Part shown: piece by piece, positions 57,477 to 64,000 of the stretch
How the letters are laid out: each line of letters opens with the position of its first letter
Position numbering within the stretch: position 1 is the first letter of the stretch
NCBI GenBank assembly: GCA_900660155.1
Contig: CABFPE010000117.1
Location: forward strand, 1,229,011 to 1,293,010
Reading direction: 5' to 3'
Length of the DNA: 64,000 nt
Source: Hofstenia miamia
Taxonomy: Eukaryota; Xenacoelomorpha; Acoela; Hofsteniidae
Translations under genes and position numbers: made by a program
The notes under the pieces: generated by a model
Databases searched by the model: none
What the model was told of the DNA's origin: nothing
Seen by the model: only the letters and a program-made list of their open reading frames with translations

Positions 57477-58847
57477 CATGGCCAACTATAATCACAGAGT
57501 GGAACGTTGCAGCATTGATAAAAAAATGAGGCGGAAAGTTAACGTTTAAAAACTGATAAATAAGATGAATTATTTTTAAAGAAAATATACAAAACGATAA
57601 AAAACAAGAAAACATGCAAATGATAAAAACACAATTCAAAATTTCTTTTTTTAACTCTTTGATTCAGTGAATCTGTTAAATGCTTTTGCATATTGTTTAA
57701 ATAAATGTTTGTGCATGTTCTTCCAATGCACCGATTTAAAGAATCCAAATGAGAGCTGCACATAAAATCGTTAGTAGAGTATAACAGAAGCAAAGATGAG
57801 GCATAAATTCGGGAGTTTGAAGCATTTTTCGAAATTAACTTCTTATGATAGAGATTGAAAAACTCAATGTAATGGTAACTAATTTTCTGAAGGTTTACTT
57901 AGGGCACCACGATTTAAGTCATTAAAATATTGTGAAGATTGGGATAAATCCTGTTGCGAGAAGATCAAAGTATTGCTTTGCCAAGTCATATGCCGATAAG
58001 CATGCATATCTTAGTAGTAGGGGGAAACGTACAACTGAGTTTTATAAGTTTTTTTCTTCACATATCTACATTTTGTATGTCGTCCACTAGTGAATTGTCT
58101 CTTTCCTCTAATAAGTGGCTAAAGTAGTTACATAACTCATTCAATTGAGAAATTTTTGAACCACTGAGGAAATGGCACACATATTCCATTGATGTATCCC
58201 TCGATTTAAAATTTTCATATATTATTGTTTCCTTAACAATTGGAATATGGCTTTTTAATCAACATCATTAATTCTATCGAAATTTGCTGGTGCTATATAA
58301 TTACATTGTACTGTGCGATCCAAGAAAATCACTTGCATTAAATTTTGACAATTGATTTTGTAGAAAAACTCTTTTCATAGGTGAAATGGAGCAACAGTTG
58401 ACAAAACAATATTAGTAAGTATTTTCACATTCATTCAAAAATGAATTTCAAATTGAAAATGGAATATAAAAAGGGCACAAAAAATTTCATACAATGCTGG
58501 AATATAAACGAACTATAGATGCAATAATGTAGCAATCTTAATTTAAATTTCATAGAAAGTAAGTTATTATGAACGAACTAGAAATACAATAATATAACTA
58601 TCTTGAGTTAATTTTATAGAAAGTGAGTTATTTGAAATATTCGATGCGCATTATTATTGGCATTCCATTCTATTATCATAAAAAGAAAAGAAATACAAAA
58701 ATTCCCATCTGTAAGTTTTTGGGAAGTCAAATATTGTAGGAAAGCTTTTTTCGGCCTGATGTTAAATGAATACCGCAAATAATAATTCCGCCTCAATTGT
58801 ATTTCATGATGCTGCAACGTTCCAGGCCGTGATTATAGTTGGCCATG
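57477..58847. mobile_element. Inverted-repeat pair, possible non-autonomous DNA element
   Basis: 57477-57540 (starting catggccaactataatcac, later tggaacgttgcagcat and tgaggcggaa) recurs inverted at 58847-58780 with about 85 percent identity by eye. The arms enclose about 1.24 kb with no recognisable ORF. The similarity continues weakly outward for some 20 bases. No target duplication was identified, so these may be the ends of one element or two inverted copies of one repeat. Confidence 0.5.
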
Positions 58848-59473
58848 TATCTATCCTAAGAATTGGCCGCCTTCCTCGGGGGATAAATGTTTAGATATCG
58901 TCGTTTTACTGATTTTACTGGATAGTGATTTTCGATTTGAGGCATACAAAGTAGGCTCTCATACTATGAGCATTTATGAATATTTGTATAATTTCTACAC
59001 AGACCCTTTAACTCTCCGTTTCACTAGAACGGCCAAACGGTCATTTTGACAGTTTGCACTCATTCATTTTATTATCCTGTAAAAACAAATTCATTTATGA
59101 GGCTTAACTCTTGAAATATTTACACGGTAAATTTCGTTCAAAAACTCCTGGACATTTAGTGGAAAATGATGCATATACCTATAACGGGCAAACGGTCAAA
59201 ATGAACGTCTATGACGTACTGTCAAAACTGAAGCTAATTGAGGGTACATAAATTTGATACAACTTATGACAAACAATATATCTAGTGTCTCTTGACTTTT
59301 TCAATTACATTATATGTCAACCATAACATGGCAACGACGTTTTTTAGTTCATTGTGCATTGAACCATGTGCATTATTACTACATTGTGCATTGAACCATA
59401 TGCATTAACACTTTCAACGGCATATAATTAAGTATATAAACGGTTTTTATATACTTTTAGTCACTTTGAATTA

Positions 59474-61235
59474 ATGGAAAGGAGAAACATTTTTAATGCA
59501 CTGCAAGCGCTAACTCATATTGATGATGATGATTCCGGTGATAGTGAGCTGGAATTAAGTGACGATAATGATAGTGATGAAAGCATATCCGACAGTAGTG
59601 ATGAAGATTCAAGCAATGAGGAAAGTGATGAAAATGTTTCAGAGCTCCATTCACCCAATGGGACAAATTGGACAAAGCAAAATGGCAATAATTCTAACCG
59701 TCGTGGTCCAGCAAAGCAAGTCAATGCCTTTACAGCTCGAGCAGGACTTTCTGTGACTGCAAAAAGACGCATAACCAGCAGTGAATCGGCTTTGGATTCG
59801 CTTTCTTTATTTGTCACTGAACCAATGCTTAAGCTGATTCAAAAATGTACCAATGCAGATGGCAAGAGACAAAATGATGAATGGAATGTAAAATTAGAAG
59901 AACTAGAATGTTTTATTGGATTATTGTATGCAANGAGCTCCATTCACCCAATGGGACAAAATGGCAATAATTCTAACCGTCGTGGTCCAGCAAGGCAAGT
60001 CAATGTCTTTACCACTCGAGCAGGACTTTCTGCGACTGCAAAAAGGCGCATGACCAGCAGTGAATCGGCTTTGGATTCGCTTTCTTTATTTGTCACTGAA
60101 CCAATGCTTAAGCTGATTCAAAAATGTACCAATGCAGATGGCAAGAGACAAAATGATGAATGGAATGTAAAATTAGAAGAACTAGAATGTTTTATTGGAT
60201 TATTGTATGCAAGAAGACTTATGGGTGCAAAAAATATTCCCATTGACGATTTATGGTCACAGAAATGGGGTTTTAGCCTATTCAAATCAACAATGAGTAG
60301 AAATCGTTTCAAAGAAATCATGAGGCACCTACGTTTCGACGATCGTTCAACTAGAAAAACTCGTCTTAAAGAAGACAAATTTGCTTTGGTCTCAGAGAGT
60401 TGGTACTTATTTATTGAAAATTGTCAAACAAATTATACTCCAAATGAAAGTTTGACTGTGGATGAACAATTATTCGAAACAAAAAGTCGATGTAGATTCA
60501 TTCAATATATGGCGAACAAGCCGGATAAGTTCGGCATAAAATTTTGGTTTCTGGTGGAAAATGATTCAAAATATTTGTAAAATGGTTTTCCATATTTGGG
60601 GAAAATAAAGAAAGATCAAGCAGACCACTTGGTGAGTTTGTAAAGTGGCAGCTGCTTACGCCCTATAAAAATAAAGGTTATCATGTCACATGTGATAACT
60701 TTTTTACATCCCTGGAATTGGCTAAAAAAACTTTTAGATAGCCGTATATCAGTCACTGGTACCATTCGAAAGAGCACGCGAGAAATTCCAAAAATTGTTA
60801 ATCAACCGTTATATGACACCACTTTCCTCATCGATGAAAAAAGTGCTGCGCTACTAACAATATATGAAGCGAAGAAAAACTTATCTGTTTTAGTATTGTC
60901 TATTCGATGTTCTCGATCAAATCAGGTGTACGTCGTTGGCCACTAGCCATTTTTTCAACATTCTTGATTTAGCGGCAATTAATGCTTACATATTGTACAA
61001 GAAAGTTGTTGATGGAGGTATAAGTCGAAGAGATTTCATGAAAAAGTTGATTGAAGAACTGACACGACAAAGTGTAAATGATGTTGTTGATGTTCCAGAA
61101 TCGTCTCGATCAAATAAACGTCGACAATGTCGACATTGCCACACAAACAAAACTAATAATTGCTGTGCATACTATCATTATATATATATGTGTGAAGGAC
61201 AAATAGTTAAAATTAAATGCATAAATTTTGATTGA
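59474..61235 (+). pseudogene. piggyBac transposase, broken
   Basis: An acidic N-terminus (runs of Asp/Glu/Ser, residues 15-55 of the first frame) is followed by the piggyBac core: MSRNRFKEIMRHLRFDD, TVDEQLFETKSRCRF with the first catalytic Asp, and NKPDKFGIKFWF. A stop (TAA at 60578-60580) precedes in-frame NGFPYLG; after a frame change comes GYHVTCDNFFTSLELAKK with the second Asp, then after another ISVTGTIRKSTREIPK. The end RRQCRHCHTNKTNNCC..YMC is the C-terminal cysteine-rich zinc domain. At least three frame changes and two stops; not functional. The repeat around 59934 adds a spurious copy of the segment before the core. Confidence 0.85.
59642..60212 (+). repeat. Diverged direct duplication across a single N in the piggyBac ORF
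   Basis: 59642-59933 (292 bp) and 59935-60212 (278 bp) both start gagctccattcacccaatgg and end ttattgtatgcaa. They differ by a 14-bp indel and several substitutions, unlike the exact LINE duplication. The N is at 59934. Two alleles or two element copies joined end to end is the simplest explanation. Confidence 0.85.
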
Positions 61236-61379
61236 GTGACTAGTTGATAACTTGTGCTGTTTTTGTTTGTATAGGAAAATATATAGTTTATTTATATTTG
61301 AATTCAAAAATCGAAACGGCCATTTTGACCGTTTGGCCGTTATAGGTAGGTAAAATTTTTGGCCGTTCTAGTGTTTTAA

Positions 61380-62369
61380 TGAATATGTTTTCTTGCTCAA
61401 ACAATCGATGCAAACCGATAACCATCGGTAGAGTTATCACCATAACTGCTCTGAAATATTTCGCTATATTATTTTGATGATATTGGTTAATAGTGGAAAA
61501 TTAGAGTATTTTGCAAACCGCCTTGTTCGAATTTTTAGACTGCTAAAAATGGGCGGACCACTGAGAATGGCATGTTTGCAAAGCCTTCTCAATTAGCTCA
61601 ACATCACAATAACTGATGATACGAAACATAACTAAGCGTAAGTACATTTCTATCATCGAACTAAAAACATATAGAAATGTAAAATGCAGCAATTAAATAA
61701 AAATTTAAGCAATTTACAAATGCTGCAAAAACCACAAAAACTTCACTTATTTCAGGAAATAAAATTGTAAGTAAATAAAGGGGATGCATTTTCTGAGAAG
61801 TCGTTAACAATCTCATTAATGTTCCAAAGGGATAAAACTATACTCATGTATTTTTACAAATAAACACCAAAAAGATCTTGCAAAGTAAGTGTACATTATA
61901 TGCATATAATTTGTATTTATCATTTGAACATGAAAAATGCTCCTTGAGCGGGAAGCTGCTAGCCCCCTGGTAGATGCAGAAATTGCAGAACAACAGATGC
62001 CATTCGAGTGCAGATCGAGTACTCACAGAAACCTAATTCATAGCGTATCCATAATTAAAATTTGGAAATTTTTGTAAATATTTGGCAGATTTATATTGAA
62101 CACGAGAAAGTTGGAATAACATTAAATTTCTATACTGAGAATTTGCAAAATCCCATTTTTACAATTTTTGCATCTATAATTTGATATTTGCCATTTTCTA
62201 TATTCTGTGTGATTTTAAGAGGAACAAAACGCAAAATAAATAGTAAAAGATACGCTATGTATATATACATATTTTTTATCGCATAATGTCTTTACACAAC
62301 CATACAATTAATAATTATATATAGATGAATAATTTCACAGCCCATTTCGTTGAAACTAATAAATAAGGT
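61380..62369. other. No feature seen
   Basis: AT-rich flank beyond the piggyBac element; short ORFs only. Confidence 0.4.
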
Positions 62370-62530
62370 GTGAAAGGGTGGAGACATTGAATTGGGCAAT
62401 CAATGGACAGGGGAGGAGTGAATGACCTCCAGAGATGCCGCTCATTGTCCCCAGATGTCTCTTTACCACTGATGGTCAATAGCGCGATGCAGTAGTTTGA
62501 AATGAAAAGAGGATTAAACGAGACACAGGC
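62370..62530. promoter_or_regulatory. Candidate cis-regulatory block upstream of the gene
   Basis: A non-coding stretch with ggtgtgaaaggg (T-box-like), gggcaatcaatgg, aatgacctcc, cattgtccccagatgtc, gatggtcaatagcgcg. It contrasts with AT-rich flanks. Inference only. Confidence 0.3.
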
Positions 62531-62929
62531 CGGTGTGTTATTTAAACATTCTTAAGTTTGGGTGGAGACAAATGAAATCATCCCTTAAATATAGCTTTAA
62601 TCATTTTTTAAATAGAAAATTCATATTAAGAATTTCTTCACAAAGAACAAAGGTACTTAGTAAAAAATAATAAGTTATTTAAATGATACGTTAGTACATG
62701 CATCTTAGAACTCATTTGCTCCTAAATTTAAAGTTTTGTGAATTTATTTAGGATTAATTTAACAAGTTCAGAGATATAGTCATTACACTTTGGAATAATG
62801 AAGGGATAGCTTGTACTAGTGTAAAAACGCCCCTAGGAAAAGGTAATGCAAAGTTTAATGTCAAAGGAGATTGGAAACTAATATGCGACAGAGTACTGGA
62901 TAAGAAATAATGTCAAAGCACTTGAAGAG

Positions 62930-63110
62930 TGTATAAAGCGGTGGCCTAATTGCATCCAACGAGAACAAGGCCTCGGCAGCAGATTAAGCCGCTAGTGGCG
63001 ACTGCTCGTCTGTTCACGTCAGTCAACGACCCTCTCGACTGAGGAACAGCGACAAAGAAAGTGGCAAACTTCAGCTCTCTCTCACACAAAATGTCACACC
63101 CATCCACAAC
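62930..63110. promoter_or_regulatory. Candidate promoter or enhancer with TATA-like box
   Basis: gtgtataaagcggtgg on the plus strand is followed by a GC-richer stretch (aaggcctcggcagcag, agccgctagtggcg, gttcacgtcag). It could be a core promoter of an unseen neighbour or a conserved enhancer. No exon could be defined after it. Confidence 0.3.
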
Positions 63111-64000
63111 AAACTATTGGATGAAAACACGTTTTCCAATTTCTCTCCAATTGGAAATATTACGATTTCAACAAATAATTACAGAATTAAAAAATTAGCA
63201 TTATATTTTAATAATTTTCCTTAAAATGCACAACATCCAATTAATACATTCACGCATATATATATATACATGTATATCAGTGTGTGTGTATGCTTGGAAC
63301 AAATAATTAAAAACAAATGCTTTGTGATTTATGATCTGAACAATACATTTGTATATGTTGGTCAGCACTTTTCATGCACAAAAAACCATTGACATTATGC
63401 ATAGCGTTGAGGAGTCTTCATGACATTTTTCCTCCCAAATCTTCCATCTTTTGCAGAATCTTGTTTCAAAAAAGAAGAGTAGATCCTCACCAGCCTCAAT
63501 CAAAAATATGTTCTGCATTATTACTCGATTTATAACACTATCTCGGAATTTCTTTAACATATAAAATGTCTCTGTTCAAGTTTGGTAGATATGGGTCCTC
63601 TTAACCCTGGTAGGGCAAATGTTCTATGATATTTAGATTTCTTAAAAATAAATTAGGAAAAATTAAATTAGTCCCACTATAGTATCCACCTGATAGTGCT
63701 AGTAAAATTCTCAAACAACGTTATCAACTTCAATAATATCAGTACAAATTTTGAAAAAATATAATGGGACATGACACTACACTTGTGATACTCCAATATT
63801 GTCTGTAATATTCCTGTTGAATTTGAAACAAAAACTTTGTTTGCATATTTGTTTATTAATAATCTAAAACATAGAAAACGACAAGAGTAAATTACTTTTT
63901 TCTAAATGAAAAACAGGTATATCATGGATATTAATGCAAACTTCATTGAAATCATTGCGCTTTAGTTCTACGATAGTTGTGTCAGAGATGGTTATGGCTA
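63111..64000. other. No gene recognised
   Basis: AT-rich, with a short TATA/TGTG simple repeat near 63255-63292. The 62-codon minus ORF at 63372-63560 shows no motif. Confidence 0.35.

Larger units (their letters stand above)
59008..61379 (+). mobile_element. piggyBac-family element between TTAA sites, inactive
   Basis: TTAA occurs at 59008-59011 and 61376-61379. The left end contains CACTAGAACGGCCAAACGGT (59022 on) and the right end, read inward, CACTAGAACGGCCAAAA. A second internal repeat, ataacgggcaaacggtcaaa (about 59179) versus ataacggccaaacggtcaaa (inverted, right end), gives the subterminal repeats typical of the family. The left end has eight extra bases between TTAA and the repeat, so the left boundary is slightly uncertain. 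The transposase gene between is broken and carries an internal duplication at a single-N join. Confidence 0.8.

Noticed and set aside
30054-62478. TGACCA/TGGTCA words in several candidate regulatory blocks as evidence of BCL11 autoregulation
   Set aside because: A six-base word is expected roughly twenty times by chance over both strands of this window, so single hits carry no weight.
1-64000. tRNA, rRNA, CRISPR and LTR-type elements
   Set aside because: I looked for A/B-box tRNA signals, rRNA-like blocks, regularly spaced short repeats and long direct terminal repeats with retroviral-type proteins and saw none that hold up.

Overview
The window is animal nuclear DNA: AT-rich, intron-dominated, with GT-AG introns and a mixed load of decayed transposons (hAT, Tc1/mariner, piggyBac, LINE). 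It holds one confidently recognised host gene, a BCL11-family (BCL11A/BCL11B/CG9650-type) C2H2 zinc-finger transcription factor on the minus strand. An invertebrate bilaterian is likely; I cannot name a phylum from the sequence alone.

Layout, left to right. 1-11.7 kb is the 3' flank of the gene and contains only repeats: a 21-bp tandem repeat, a 791-bp non-autonomous hAT element with a perfect 8-bp target duplication, two diverged copies of a repeat rich in CCAATTGGAATCC-like words, a 121-bp foldback element, LINE 3' ends, and a 227-bp tandem array. 11.7-15.9 kb holds the four downstream coding exons of the BCL11 homologue. 15.9-53.3 kb is one 37.4-kb intron. It contains a hAT fossil, a retroelement fossil, a hAT MITE, a complete-ended Tc1-like element with an IR/DR layout, a minus-strand LINE, other terminal-repeat fragments, and several short blocks of more balanced base composition and clustered TAATTA/CAATTA words that look like candidate enhancers. 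53.3-53.45 kb is the first coding exon. A CpG-bearing stretch ending in a strong splice donor near 55.3 kb is the best candidate for the 5' non-coding exon and promoter. 56-64 kb is upstream flank with a possible extra exon, an inverted-repeat pair, a nearly full-length broken piggyBac element and two candidate regulatory blocks.

The gene model rests on splice sites whose phases agree at every junction: exon 2 (53453-53297), exon 3 (15866-15592), exon 4 (14897-14846, 52 nt), exon 5 (13625-13437) and exon 6 (12984-11918), giving 579 residues. Compared with vertebrate BCL11A/B it is compact. The N-terminal CCHC finger, the next C2H2 finger and the three C-terminal fingers are kept, but the middle finger pair is reduced to one finger, and the N-terminal MSRRK-type NuRD-binding motif is not seen in the exons I can find.

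Assembly note: all three single-N joins (1088, 39637, 59934) are flanked by repeated sequence. Two sit between direct duplicates (560 bp identical; about 280 bp diverged), so these duplications are probably assembly artefacts. A 137-base gap (34239-34375) lies inside an AT microsatellite. I found no previously undescribed multi-gene system; the most interesting items are the reduced BCL11 architecture, the candidate regulatory blocks of its giant intron, and several precise transposon boundaries.
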